This document shows, piece by piece, positions 15,068-23,223 of a stretch of DNA of 43,849 nt. Where the stretch lies: positions 27,697-71,545 of the forward strand of contig CAVFGN010000005.1 in the NCBI GenBank assembly GCA_963621965.1. Reading direction: 5' to 3'. The DNA comes from JAEELC01 sp963621965. Its GTDB lineage: Bacteria > Bacillota_I > Bacilli_A > Acholeplasmatales > Anaeroplasmataceae. A program made the translations under genes and the position numbers. Numbering within the stretch: the first letter of the stretch is position 1; each line of letters starts with the position of its first letter. The notes beneath the pieces are model-generated. The model saw nothing but the letters and a program-made list of their open reading frames with translations, was not told where the DNA came from and did no database searches.

Positions 15068-16315
15068 ATGATAATTATGTTACAAAAATGGATAACACCA
15101 CAAACAAAAAAAGTATTACTCGTAGAACCAGACTACCCATACCCAAAAAACAGAACAAAAAACTACCAACCCATCGGCCTACTAAAAATATCAACATACC
15201 TAAAAAAACAAGGCATACAAACAAAACTAATACAACACAACAAAATACCACAACAATACACGCCAGACCTAATACTAATAACAACAATATTCACATACTG
15301 GAGCCAACACGTAAAAAAAACAACACAACTACTACAAGAACACTACCCAAACACACCAATAATCACAGGAGGCGTCTACGCCTCACTAATGCCCGAACAC
15401 TGCAAACAATACACAGACTGCACAGACGTAATAACAGGACCCATACCAGAAGTCGAAAACCTAAAACCAGACTACACCATATACAAAACCAACTACCAAG
15501 TACTACACACAACCAGAGGCTGCATACGCCGATGCCCAAACTGCGGAGTATACCAAATAGAACCACAATGGACCTGCAAAAAAACAATAAAAAACGAACT
15601 CACCAAAAGAAAACTAGTCTTCTATGATAATAACATACTAGCAAACACATATATAGAAGATATACTAAAAGAACTAATATGGTTAAAAAAACTAGACCAA
15701 ATATCAAACATCGACTCACAATCCGGGTTCGACGCAAGAATACTAGTAAAAAAACCACACCTAGCAAAAATGTTAAAACAAGCAGGATTCATCAACATAA
15801 GAATAGCATGGGACGGACCATACAAAGCCCAAAAAACAATAAAAAAAGCAATACAACTACTAACAAAAGCAGGATACCCATCCAACAAAATCTCAGTATT
15901 CATGATATACAACTACACACTACCCTACGATGAAATAGAAAAAAAACGAATACAATGCTACAAATGGCAAGTACCCATCATAGGAACCAGATACATACCA
16001 CTAGACGCAACAACAGACAACTACAACCCCAGAAAAAAAACAGGACAAACTAATCAAGAATACTACATACACCCAGACTGGACAGACCAACAAATACGAA
16101 AAATACACAAAAACATAAGAAAACACAACATATGCGTACGCCACAACGCAAAATACTGGAGCCTAATCATAGAACAAGGGCAAAAACAATATAAAAACAT
16201 ACCATACGAACAAGCAATAAAAGAATTCCCAGACGCATGGAACCCCGCAACATACCATCCACCAGATGAAAAAGAAAAAACAAAATCCAACTTTTATGGA
16301 AAACTAGGAGACTAA
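15068..16315 (+). CDS. radical SAM enzyme with B12-binding-like N-terminal domain, 415 aa
   Basis: Residues 14-125 form a Rossmann-like cobalamin-binding-type domain (KKVLLVEPDYPYP, P-I-G-L-L-K-I-S-T-Y-L, I-I-T-G-G-V-Y) without the DxHxxG cobalamin motif. The radical SAM cluster is C152-x3-C156-x2-C159 (GCIRRCPNC), followed by a barrel with L-V-F-Y-D-N-N-I and R-I-A-W-D-G. This resembles B12-type methyltransferase-like radical SAM proteins. Substrate unknown; nucleic acid or surface modification are options for a mobile element. An ATG at 15077 is an alternative start. The gene is extremely A/C-rich. Confidence 0.8.
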   Translation: MIIMLQKWITPQTKKVLLVEPDYPYPKNRTKNYQPIGLLKISTYLKKQGIQTKLIQHNKIPQQYTPDLILITTIFTYWSQHVKKTTQLLQEHYPNTPIITGGVYASLMPEHCKQYTDCTDVITGPIPEVENLKPDYTIYKTNYQVLHTTRGCIRRCPNCGVYQIEPQWTCKKTIKNELTKRKLVFYDNNILANTYIEDILKELIWLKKLDQISNIDSQSGFDARILVKKPHLAKMLKQAGFINIRIAWDGPYKAQKTIKKAIQLLTKAGYPSNKISVFMIYNYTLPYDEIEKKRIQCYKWQVPIIGTRYIPLDATTDNYNPRKKTGQTNQEYYIHPDWTDQQIRKIHKNIRKHNICVRHNAKYWSLIIEQGQKQYKNIPYEQAIKEFPDAWNPATYHPPDEKEKTKSNFYGKLGD

Positions 16316-16320
16316 ACATA

Positions 16321-16419
16321 ATGATAATAGAAATAATAGGATACATAATATTCATAATAATGGCAATAATAGGATTTTATATAATTATAAAAGAATTGAT
16401 GGGGTTGAGTAAAATTTGA
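16321..16419 (+). CDS. small membrane protein, 32 aa
   Basis: Nearly all hydrophobic (Ile-rich single span) with a short Lys/Glu tail. AGGAG lies 12 bases upstream in the end of the radical SAM gene. Possibly a membrane peptide. Low complexity makes the call weaker. Confidence 0.4.
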   Translation: MIIEIIGYIIFIIMAIIGFYIIIKELMGLSKI

Positions 16420-16463
16420 TGGACATTGTGATGTACACCTAAAATTACACACCCCTATGATAA

Positions 16464-16471
16464 TTTATATA
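16464..16471 (+). promoter_or_regulatory. TATA box before kinase-like gene
   Basis: TTTATATA in the intergenic stretch 16420-16553, giving a leader of about 60 bases. Confidence 0.55.
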
Positions 16472-16553
16472 CTTAAGAGAAAAACATATAAAATATTAAT
16501 TCATGAAAACAATATAATGAAAGATAAAAAAATTTGATGGAGTTCAAGAAAAA

Positions 16554-17099
16554 ATGCAAAAAATAATAATAAACATAGTAGGAGACTTCGCAGTAGGAAA
16601 AGACACACTCGCAGACATACTACTATGCAAAATGAAAAAACAAAACTACGACGTAACAAAAATCTTATCAAAAACCACCAGAAAACCAAGACACCCAAAC
16701 GAAAACACACACACATTCACAGAAAGACTAGAATACCAAATAGACGCAATGAACGGACTAATGGTAGCACACACAACAATAAACAACGAAGAATACTGGA
16801 CAAGCAAAAACCAATTCAACAAAGACTACAACATCTACGTAACCGACACAAAAGGTACAATAGACCTACAAAAAACACCATACATAATATTTAAAATACA
16901 CATAACAAGAAAAACAGAAAAAAACAACAGAACAACCAGACACAGAACAACACCACTCCACACAAACCTAAAATACAACTACACCTATGATAATAACGGA
17001 ACCATAGAAGACCTCACCCAAGAAGCCGACAAAATAATAAAAGCAATACAAAAATACAAAACAGATTTACAAAAAATCTACAACAAACAATATTCTTAA
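16554..17099 (+). CDS. guanylate-kinase-like P-loop protein, 181 aa
   Basis: N-terminal P-loop VGDFAVGKDT (residues 9-18), then SKTTRKPRHPNE (about 39-50), which matches the GMP-binding S-x-T-T-R-x-P-R-x(n)-E region of guanylate kinases. Size fits a short GMP/dGMP kinase. The C-terminal half is Lys/Thr-rich and poorly conserved, so substrate is uncertain; other (d)NMP kinases are possible. No strong SD. Fits the dNTP supply set. Confidence 0.6.
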   Translation: MQKIIINIVGDFAVGKDTLADILLCKMKKQNYDVTKILSKTTRKPRHPNENTHTFTERLEYQIDAMNGLMVAHTTINNEEYWTSKNQFNKDYNIYVTDTKGTIDLQKTPYIIFKIHITRKTEKNNRTTRHRTTPLHTNLKYNYTYDNNGTIEDLTQEADKIIKAIQKYKTDLQKIYNKQYS

Positions 17100-17145
17100 A
17101 AATAATATTTAAAACAATAACAAAAAAATAAGGAGTAAGATAATT

Positions 17146-17586
17146 ATGGTAATATTATATGTAGAAGAATGCCAACAAAAAGCATTAAAAGACGGAGCAA
17201 TCACAGCACTCATAAAACACAAAATAAGTGACAAAATAAACATCGGAGACAACATATCCATACTCATAGATGGTAATTGGTATGCTCCCGCAGAAAAAAT
17301 AATAAGAACAATAACAGATATAAAAAGAATAAGACTCGACGAACTAACACCAGACCAAATAAAAAAATGCGGATATGAACACAAAGACATCCTAATGGCC
17401 CATCTAAAATTAGAAGACAGAGGAGAACTCTATTATTTCATAGATTTCTCACAAAGATATGTTGTACAACCACCAATCATAAAAACAAACACTACATGTA
17501 ATTGCACTAATAAATGCCATGAAGGTAAAGAAAAATGCAATTCACAATTAGATACATTTATAAAGAACGAGACTGCACCGAAATAA
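17146..17586 (+). CDS. ASCH-domain protein with C-terminal Cys cluster, 146 aa
   Basis: Residues 5-95 fit the ASCH (PUA-like) fold: D-G-A-I-T-A-L-I-K near the start, I-G-D-N-I-S-I-L-I-D-G, R-T-I-T-D-I-K-R-I-R-L-D-E-L-T and C-G-Y-E-H-K-D-I-L. ASCH proteins bind RNA or modified nucleobases and are common in phages. A tail with C-N-C-x3-C-x5-C may bind metal. SD AAGGAG. The last third returns to T-containing codons. Confidence 0.6.
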   Translation: MVILYVEECQQKALKDGAITALIKHKISDKINIGDNISILIDGNWYAPAEKIIRTITDIKRIRLDELTPDQIKKCGYEHKDILMAHLKLEDRGELYYFIDFSQRYVVQPPIIKTNTTCNCTNKCHEGKEKCNSQLDTFIKNETAPK

Positions 17587-17678
17587 TCACAGCAGACGAC
17601 TTTTTTGATGCAATAGAAAAATTCAACGAAACACACACAATAGAACATGAAATAATAACATGCAAACCAAAGAGGTGA
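17535..17678 (+). CDS. hypothetical microprotein, 47 aa
   Basis: Overlaps the end of the ASCH gene by 52 bases in another frame with SD GAAGGTAAAG. Pattern F-T-I-R-Y-I-Y-K-E-R-D and A-D-D-F-F-D-A-I-E-K-F-N is that of small phage beta-alpha proteins. Its TGA lies in the AGGTGA SD of the next gene. Confidence 0.55.
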   Translation: MQFTIRYIYKERDCTEIITADDFFDAIEKFNETHTIEHEIITCKPKR

Positions 17679-17720
17679 ACAAAAACGCAACTATACACAC
17701 AACAACAAATCATAACATTC

Positions 17721-18023
17721 ATGATAAACATAAAAACACTAAACAATGAAATAAAAAAATACTGCCTAACACAACCAAACAACATCACACTATATAACAT
17801 AAACACACACTCAAACCTAACAATACTAATAGCAATAGACCACTACCAACAAGACTACATAACAGAAAACGAACTCACATACATACTATCAAAAATAGAA
17901 ACATACCAATACGTAGCAGAAGACAAACTATTACCATTAAATGAAGTATACAGGAAAATCAATGAGGAAATATGGTTAGAAGAATTACAAACCAATATGA
18001 CACAAATGGGGGTAAAATGTTAA
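17721..18023 (+). CDS. hypothetical protein, 100 aa (possible ACG start at 17685)
   Basis: The ATG at 17721 lacks an SD. An excellent SD (AGAGGTGA, 17671-17678) is instead positioned 6 bases before an in-frame ACG at 17685, which would add 12 residues. A T-to-C change of an original ATG, or a true ACG start, would explain this. Family unknown; helical C-terminal half. Confidence 0.6.
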   Translation: MINIKTLNNEIKKYCLTQPNNITLYNINTHSNLTILIAIDHYQQDYITENELTYILSKIETYQYVAEDKLLPLNEVYRKINEEIWLEELQTNMTQMGVKC

Positions 18024-18024
18024 A

Positions 18025-18417
18025 ATGATAATAGTAGACGACACCTACATATGGAATGAAAACGATTTAAATACAGCAATAAGAGCATTAAGAGAAGAAG
18101 CATACAATAAAATAACAAAAGAAGTCTATGAAATGTTCGGAAACTACATAAAAGAATGCTACATAAGAGATGAAAAACTAAACATCCAAGTAAAAGAAAC
18201 ACTAGGACAAAATTATTATATAGAAACCCATATAGTACCCCCAAAAACAGGAGAAACCTTCGATAGCTGTATGAATTTCTCATTCAAAAAAAGTGATGAA
18301 AGTAAAATAACAAAAAAAGAAGAAGTTATACTCAAAGGATATTGTGATTTACATTTTAAAAAATTATTCCCATTATCACACAGAGCAGTAAAAATAGTAC
18401 AGGAGCAAATGACATGA
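18025..18417 (+). CDS. hypothetical protein, 130 aa
   Basis: Unknown family. Starts directly after the preceding stop behind GGGGGTAAAATG. Helix-rich N-terminal half (A-I-R-A-L-R-E-E-A-Y), beta-like middle with I-E-T-H-I-V-P-P-K-T-G. Ends ATGA-coupled with the next gene. Confidence 0.65.
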   Translation: MIIVDDTYIWNENDLNTAIRALREEAYNKITKEVYEMFGNYIKECYIRDEKLNIQVKETLGQNYYIETHIVPPKTGETFDSCMNFSFKKSDESKITKKEEVILKGYCDLHFKKLFPLSHRAVKIVQEQMT

Positions 18418-18704
18418 AACAATACATAGAAAAAACAAAAGTATACTCAGCAATCCAATATGACGGAGAAAACTGGGCAGAAATAATCCAATTAATCTAT
18501 GATTACATAGAAGACCTATCACAAGTAACAATAATCTTCACAGATGAAAATACCATCAGTATCACCAGAAGCGAAAACCCTGAGTTCGTTTTATACCCAT
18601 CAGAATATTTATTCTTTGATACTGAAGGAGATGAGAATATTATCTTTAAAAATACTGAGGATTATGTTGATGATAATTATGATATGGTGGTGGAAGTAAC
18701 ATAA
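18414..18704 (+). CDS. phage-type AIQYDG protein, 96 aa
   Basis: The start (V-Y-S-A-I-Q-Y-D-G-E-N-W) matches a small protein family widespread in tailed phages, whose members begin with A-I-Q-x-x-G and contain a later T-x-E-G-D segment; here D-T-E-G-D-E-N-I is near residue 70. Function of that family is unknown to me. ATG overlaps the previous TGA, SD AGGAG. Supports a viral origin. Confidence 0.55.
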   Translation: MKQYIEKTKVYSAIQYDGENWAEIIQLIYDYIEDLSQVTIIFTDENTISITRSENPEFVLYPSEYLFFDTEGDENIIFKNTEDYVDDNYDMVVEVT

Positions 18705-18706
18705 CC

Positions 18707-18806
18707 TTTATATATAAGTTCTGACAAAGTATACTTTGTAGTTTGAAGATTTTTATTTTCGTATAGCCCCTAATCCACCAAAATTTTTTTGGAGGGTTGG
18801 GGCTAT
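18707..18806 (+). ncRNA. leader or small RNA with operator and hairpin
   Basis: TTTATATATA (18707-18716) starts 2 bases after a stop codon. A perfect 16-bp palindrome ACAAAGTATACTTTGT (18724-18739) sits at the expected transcription start, like an operator. A strong GC hairpin (ATAGCCCC at 18763 with GGGGCTAT ending 18806) follows. Then come a CCTATATTTATAGG palindrome (18823-18836) and the SD of the next gene. It can be read as a free small RNA or an attenuating leader. Confidence 0.45.
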
Positions 18807-18845
18807 TAAAAAAAATCCAAACCTATATTTATAGGAAGTGATAGA

Positions 18846-19148
18846 TTGACAATAACAAAATACGAACGAGGCATAATCCTAGAAGCAGACCTAGGACTCT
18901 ACGGAAGCGACCCAAACCCACAACTCCACATAGCAATAAGAGACAAAAACGGCTGGAACAGCTTCCACGCATTCAAAGGTAAAAAAATAATAGAAATCCT
19001 CAGACAATTCAGAGGAGACTACACAACCAACTCAACAATAAAAAACCTAATACACCGAGAAATACTAATAGAAAAAACACAAGGCACAATAAAACCAAAA
19101 AAAATAGCAGCAGACCCAACAAAAGAATGGATAACAGGAGACATATAA
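18846..19148 (+). CDS. hypothetical protein, 100 aa (TTG start)
   Basis: TTG start with SD AAGTGAT 4-10 bases upstream, directly after the CCTATATTTATAGG palindrome. Alpha/beta-looking, with W-N-S-F-H-A-F-K-G and I-L-R-Q-F-R-G-D-Y-T. Unknown family. Ends by overlapping the next ATG. Confidence 0.6.
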   Translation: MTITKYERGIILEADLGLYGSDPNPQLHIAIRDKNGWNSFHAFKGKKIIEILRQFRGDYTTNSTIKNLIHREILIEKTQGTIKPKKIAADPTKEWITGDI

Positions 19149-19435
19149 TGACAAACAAATACAAAGACTTCATCAAATACATAGACGAAAACAACCTACG
19201 AATAACAAAAATAATCAACCCAACAATCGACATAATAACAACACAAAACTACTTCGACAAATTCGAAATACAATACGCCAACAAATACTCATATATAAGA
19301 AACATAGACACTTACATAATAAAAAACAGAAACCACTCATTCAAACTACCAATAACAATACCAGAAGACACAATAAAAAAAATTTGTAAAATACTAAACG
19401 ACGAAAATGTAAAACAAAATAAAGAAAAAATGTAA
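19148..19435 (+). CDS. hypothetical protein, 95 aa
   Basis: Start taken at ATG 19148, overlapping the previous stop, with AGGAG upstream; an in-frame ATG at 19127 is less likely. Basic, with F-I-K-Y-I-D-E-N-N-L-R-I-T and a late T-I-P-E-D-T-I-K-K-I-C. Unknown. Confidence 0.6.
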   Translation: MTNKYKDFIKYIDENNLRITKIINPTIDIITTQNYFDKFEIQYANKYSYIRNIDTYIIKNRNHSFKLPITIPEDTIKKICKILNDENVKQNKEKM

Positions 19436-19448
19436 AATGAGGCATATA

Positions 19449-19604
19449 ATGAAAATAATAGATTTGTTAAAAAAAAATAAATGCCTATGTCTAAAATCAG
19501 ACGAACCCATAACATTAAAAAAATGCAAACTATTCCAATGTAAACAATGGAAAAAATGCATGACAAAAACAAACAATAAAATTAATAAGGAGTTAAAAAA
19601 ATGA
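19449..19604 (+). CDS. Cys-rich microprotein, 51 aa
   Basis: Five Cys in a C-x-C...C-x4-C-x5-C arrangement within a very Lys-rich peptide, suggesting metal binding and nucleic acid contact. SD-like TGAGG upstream. Ends ATGA-overlapping with the next tiny gene, whose SD AAGGAG lies inside it. Confidence 0.5.
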   Translation: MKIIDLLKKNKCLCLKSDEPITLKKCKLFQCKQWKKCMTKTNNKINKELKK

Positions 19605-19669
19605 ATATAAAAGAATTAACCCAAGTAATTGAATTATTAACAAAAGGATTCGGAGTTGAAAAACAATGA
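19601..19669 (+). CDS. microprotein, 22 aa
   Basis: Strong SD AAGGAG and ATGA overlaps at both ends place it in the coupled chain. The peptide is amphipathic helical. Could be a translational link. Confidence 0.4.
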   Translation: MNIKELTQVIELLTKGFGVEKQ

Positions 19670-19863
19670 AAAAAGCAAGACTCGAACCCCAAAAAGAGGA
19701 AAAACCCTTAAAACAAATAATAGATAAATATAATCCATACTTAACATTAATAAGCTTCATACTATTATGGATAATATTCATATTAATCTGTTTCCAAATG
19801 GGAGGAACAGAATCAGCAAAATTATATAACAACCCAACATTAATAAACGGAGGCAAATTATGA
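19666..19863 (+). CDS. small membrane protein, 65 aa
   Basis: Basic N-terminal 25 residues, then one transmembrane helix (about residues 26-44, L-T-L-I-S-F-I-L-L-W-I-I-F), then a short polar tail: an N-in/C-out single-span protein by positive-inside rule. Coupled ATGA with neighbours. Confidence 0.6.
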   Translation: MKKARLEPQKEEKPLKQIIDKYNPYLTLISFILLWIIFILICFQMGGTESAKLYNNPTLINGGKL

Positions 19864-19988
19864 AATTACAACTCGCATCATTCAACAAAATTATTACCGT
19901 AGACTTACCAGAAAATGACATAGAAAATATTATGGATATAGTACAAAACATAGAAAGATTACATAAAGAAAAAAAGGATATTAAATAA
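19860..19988 (+). CDS. microprotein, 42 aa
   Basis: ATG overlaps the preceding gene, with GGAGG as SD. A beta-strand-like start then an acidic to basic helix (I-E-N-I-M-D-I-V-Q-N-I-E-R-L). Last gene before a terminator. Confidence 0.5.
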   Translation: MKLQLASFNKIITVDLPENDIENIMDIVQNIERLHKEKKDIK

Positions 19989-19994
19989 AACTTC

Positions 19995-20036
19995 ACTTTA
20001 TCATGATAATAACTCATGATAAAGTAAATAATTTTT
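19995..20036 (+). terminator. hairpin terminator
   Basis: Perfect 12-bp stem ACTTTATCATGA/TCATGATAAAGT (19995-20006, 20014-20025) then AT-rich sequence with T6. Closes the microprotein operon, though the next gene has no obvious separate promoter. Confidence 0.7.
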
Positions 20037-20051
20037 TAACGAGGTGATTAA

Positions 20052-20552
20052 ATGTATTGGAAAACCAAATCCGAATATAAAATCATATGGGATATTAACA
20101 TCGAAAAATTAAATGACTTCTGTAATGAAAATAATATCGCCATTAGGTTATTCGACAGACCAATGAGATGGGCTGTCTTCGCTATTTACTATGGTATGCA
20201 AAATGGATTAAGTAAACAAGAAGCATTTAGTTTCGGAGGAATAATTAGTGAATTCTTAGGAGAATGTAGAGTACATACAGGAACAGAATATGATTACGAT
20301 GAAGATGCAATTCATCACACAGTATACCGAGTATACAATGATATAACATCCTTCAAAAACAAAAATGTAAATGAGGACAAAAAGAAAAGAGCATTTTTCA
20401 GTAAAGTTTTTGAATTATATAAATATAACATAGAAGAATATGAATTAAAACATAAAACTATAAGTATTGATTTAGGCCCTAGAGCATACCAAAAATTTAT
20501 GAATGCAGAAGGAGAAACAAATAAGGATAAGCTATTAACTTTATTGAGATGA
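20052..20552 (+). CDS. hypothetical protein, 166 aa
   Basis: SD GAGGTGAT before the ATG. Soluble, helical, with R-P-M-R-W-A-V-F-A-I-Y-Y-G-M and an acidic Y-D-Y-D-E-D segment. No family recognised. Only 6 bases separate it from the helicase gene, so a joint role is likely. Mixed codon use. Confidence 0.65.
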   Translation: MYWKTKSEYKIIWDINIEKLNDFCNENNIAIRLFDRPMRWAVFAIYYGMQNGLSKQEAFSFGGIISEFLGECRVHTGTEYDYDEDAIHHTVYRVYNDITSFKNKNVNEDKKKRAFFSKVFELYKYNIEEYELKHKTISIDLGPRAYQKFMNAEGETNKDKLLTLLR

Positions 20553-20558
20553 TTATTT

Positions 20559-22388
20559 ATGAATTTAGAAAAATATATACCATTTGAAGAAAAAAAATTC
20601 CGCCCTCATCAAAAAGAAGCTATAATAAAAATAATAGAAGCAATTGAAGATGGGAAGCATAATATAGTTTTAAATGCTCCTGTAGGTTTAGGTAAAAGTT
20701 TAGTTGCTTATGTAGTAGCATCCTATTTTAATGATAAAAACGCGTGGAAAACCTATATATATACAAGTACAAAATTCCTACAAGACCAATACACAAAAGA
20801 CTTCGATGACATACAAACAGGAAAAGGAAGAAGCAATTTTCAATGCTTACAACACGCACAACTAAATAACTGCGAAAATGGTAGGTGCAAAAAAGAAGTA
20901 AACTTCAGCTGCCAACATGGGATAACAAAAGCAGAATATCCACAAGTATTAACAACCCCAATCATATTTAAAAACGAAGAAGAAGACCACTGCCCATACT
21001 GGGAGCAAAAAATACAAGCAATAAAAGCACCAAAATCCCTACTCAACTACACATACGCACTAACAGACAAAGCATACATAAACCACTTCCCAACAAGAGA
21101 AATAACAATCTACGACGAAGGACACAACATAGAAAAAGAAATGATGAGCTTCCTAGAACTCAAACTCTCAAAACAACAAATAAAAAAAGACCTAGGCTAC
21201 ACACTACAATACCACGAAACAATACCAGACTGGATAAACGAACTAGAAACACTAAAAGAACTATACAATGACCTAGCCAACAAACACAAAAAAATAAACA
21301 AAGAAAAATACGACAAATACAGCAGCAGAGCACAAACAATCAACCAAACAATAAAAAACATAAAACAAGATACCAACAACTGGGTATACAAAACAGAAAC
21401 ATTCAAAAAATACAACTACATAATATTTAAACCAATAACAATAGACCAATACACAGACCAACTATTCGGACAATCACAATACAACATCATAATGAGTGGA
21501 AGTATACTAAAACCAAAAACATTCGCAGATGAACTTGGAATAACAATCAACGAATACATAGAAGTACCATCAATAATACCACCAGAAAACAGACCAATCA
21601 AAAAATACTACGCAGGTTCAATGAGCAGAAGAAACATACAAAACAACAAAACACAACTAATACAACACATCAAAGCAATAGAACAAGCACACCCAGATGT
21701 AAAAGGAGTAATACACACATTCACATACGCAATCTCTAACATGTTAAAAGAAGAATTAGAAGATAACCCAAGATTTATATTCCACAATTCACATGATAGA
21801 GAACAAGTAATAAAACAATTCAAACAACTACAAGGAAATGAAATACTCGTATCAGCATATGCATGGGAAGGAGTAGACTTCCCATATGACGAAGCAAGAT
21901 TCCAAGTAATATGCAAAAACCCATTCCCAAACATAGGAGATAAACAAGTACAAGCAAGAGACAAAATAGACTACGGTTGGTTATACAGACAACAATGCCT
22001 CGTACTATCACAAATGTACGGAAGAACAAACAGAGCACCAGACGATTTCTCAATAACATACCTTTTAGATTCAGATATTAATAGAGTACTAGGAAAAAAA
22101 ACACTAGTAACAGATTACTTCCTAGAAGCATTAGAAGGCTTAAACTACACAAAAACATTTGAAATAGCAGATAATGCTTATGATTTATTAACTCCAGATA
22201 AAAGAAAATCCTATGCAATAGAAAGAGACCAAGAAAAACAAATACTCAATGATATAGAAACAGAAAATTTAAACAGTTTAAGTTCATTAAGAAGAGAATA
22301 CAAGAAATTAGACTCCGATTCTTATACGGAAATCATACCAATAGTAAATAGATTACTTGAAAATGGGGTATTAATATACACAGACTAA
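20559..22388 (+). CDS. XPD/DinG-type SF2 helicase with Fe-S-type Cys cluster, 609 aa
   Basis: DNA helicase of the Rad3/XPD/DinG family. Walker A APVGLGKS (40-47); T-S-T-K-F-L-Q-D-Q motif Ia; a Cys cluster C96, C105, C110, C118 and CPYW C145 in the XPD Fe-S position; DEGH box (about 185); motif VI QMYGRTNRAPDD near residue 488. Fe-S helicases unwind 5' to 3' in repair. Codon use changes within the gene: mixed up to about 20.76 kb, A/C-rich to about 22.05 kb, mixed again to the end. Confidence 0.88.
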   Translation: MNLEKYIPFEEKKFRPHQKEAIIKIIEAIEDGKHNIVLNAPVGLGKSLVAYVVASYFNDKNAWKTYIYTSTKFLQDQYTKDFDDIQTGKGRSNFQCLQHAQLNNCENGRCKKEVNFSCQHGITKAEYPQVLTTPIIFKNEEEDHCPYWEQKIQAIKAPKSLLNYTYALTDKAYINHFPTREITIYDEGHNIEKEMMSFLELKLSKQQIKKDLGYTLQYHETIPDWINELETLKELYNDLANKHKKINKEKYDKYSSRAQTINQTIKNIKQDTNNWVYKTETFKKYNYIIFKPITIDQYTDQLFGQSQYNIIMSGSILKPKTFADELGITINEYIEVPSIIPPENRPIKKYYAGSMSRRNIQNNKTQLIQHIKAIEQAHPDVKGVIHTFTYAISNMLKEELEDNPRFIFHNSHDREQVIKQFKQLQGNEILVSAYAWEGVDFPYDEARFQVICKNPFPNIGDKQVQARDKIDYGWLYRQQCLVLSQMYGRTNRAPDDFSITYLLDSDINRVLGKKTLVTDYFLEALEGLNYTKTFEIADNAYDLLTPDKRKSYAIERDQEKQILNDIETENLNSLSSLRREYKKLDSDSYTEIIPIVNRLLENGVLIYTD

Positions 22389-22389
22389 A

Positions 22390-22402
22390 CTATATATATA
22401 AA
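22390..22402 (+). promoter_or_regulatory. TATA box before RHH gene
   Basis: AACTATATATATAAAG directly after the helicase stop, about 40 bases before the next ATG; followed by GGTGAG SD. Confidence 0.55.
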
Positions 22403-22434
22403 GAACTATATAAATATACAAAAGGTGAGAACTA

Positions 22435-22749
22435 ATGCTAGAAAACATAGAAATAGACCAAAAAATGAAAACGCAACTCAAAATAATAGCCGCAATTCAT
22501 AACACAACAATGAAACAACTAGTCCTCCCACAAATAAACAAAATCATAGAAGAGGACCAACCCATAGACAAAATCCCATCAACCCAAGACCGAGAGTCGT
22601 TCATAATAAATATAGACGACACACTCGATGCAAAAATCAGACAACACGCATACGAACACGAAGTAAAAATCAAAGACGTATGGGTACAAGCCATCAACCA
22701 AATAATTAAAGAAAAAGGAGAATCACAATATGATGAAAAAATTATTTAA
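22435..22749 (+). CDS. tandem ribbon-helix-helix-like regulator, 104 aa
   Basis: Two similar halves, each a beta strand (I-E-I-D-Q-K-M and F-I-I-N-I-D-D-T-L) followed by two helices (about residues 10-38 and 62-96), as in a fused pair of Arc/MetJ ribbon-helix-helix units. Such proteins bind palindromic operators, and several are visible here. SD GGTGAG. Overlaps the next gene. Assignment by pattern only. Confidence 0.5.
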   Translation: MLENIEIDQKMKTQLKIIAAIHNTTMKQLVLPQINKIIEEDQPIDKIPSTQDRESFIINIDDTLDAKIRQHAYEHEVKIKDVWVQAINQIIKEKGESQYDEKII

Positions 22750-23218
22750 AATATACGACAAACTCAATGACAAATTACAAGAAAACGAAATCAAAGAAAT
22801 AAGTGTAAAACAAACACAAATACAATTTACATTCCTAACAGGAAACATACTCACATTAAGAGACATACTAGCATTAGAGGCAACAGCAAAATACGCACAA
22901 GCAACAGACATAACCTTATTCAATGAAGCAATCATACTCACATTCAGAGAACTAGAAAATGTTCATGAAAACATAGAAAAAACAGACAACATCTTCGGAG
23001 TATTCACAAAACTCATAACAGACCTAGCAGAAGCAGTCTGCACATGCCCAAACCTAGAAGTAACAATCAGCGAAAACTACATAAAATTCTACATAGACAA
23101 ACCAAACATGGAACTAGACGCACTACAAGAAGTAGACAAACTCCTAAACTCAAAATCACAACTAGAACTCACAGGCCCACGCCCATACTTACTTTACATC
23201 AAAGACTTCGAGGGTTAG
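22730..23218 (+). CDS. hypothetical protein, 162 aa
   Basis: ATG pair at 22730/22733 behind AAGGAG. Helical first half, then T-C-P-N-L-E-V-T-I-S-E-N-Y and a charged end. No family seen. TAG stop used. A/C-rich codons. Confidence 0.6.
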   Translation: MMKKLFKIYDKLNDKLQENEIKEISVKQTQIQFTFLTGNILTLRDILALEATAKYAQATDITLFNEAIILTFRELENVHENIEKTDNIFGVFTKLITDLAEAVCTCPNLEVTISENYIKFYIDKPNMELDALQEVDKLLNSKSQLELTGPRPYLLYIKDFEG

Positions 23219-23223
23219 AAAAA

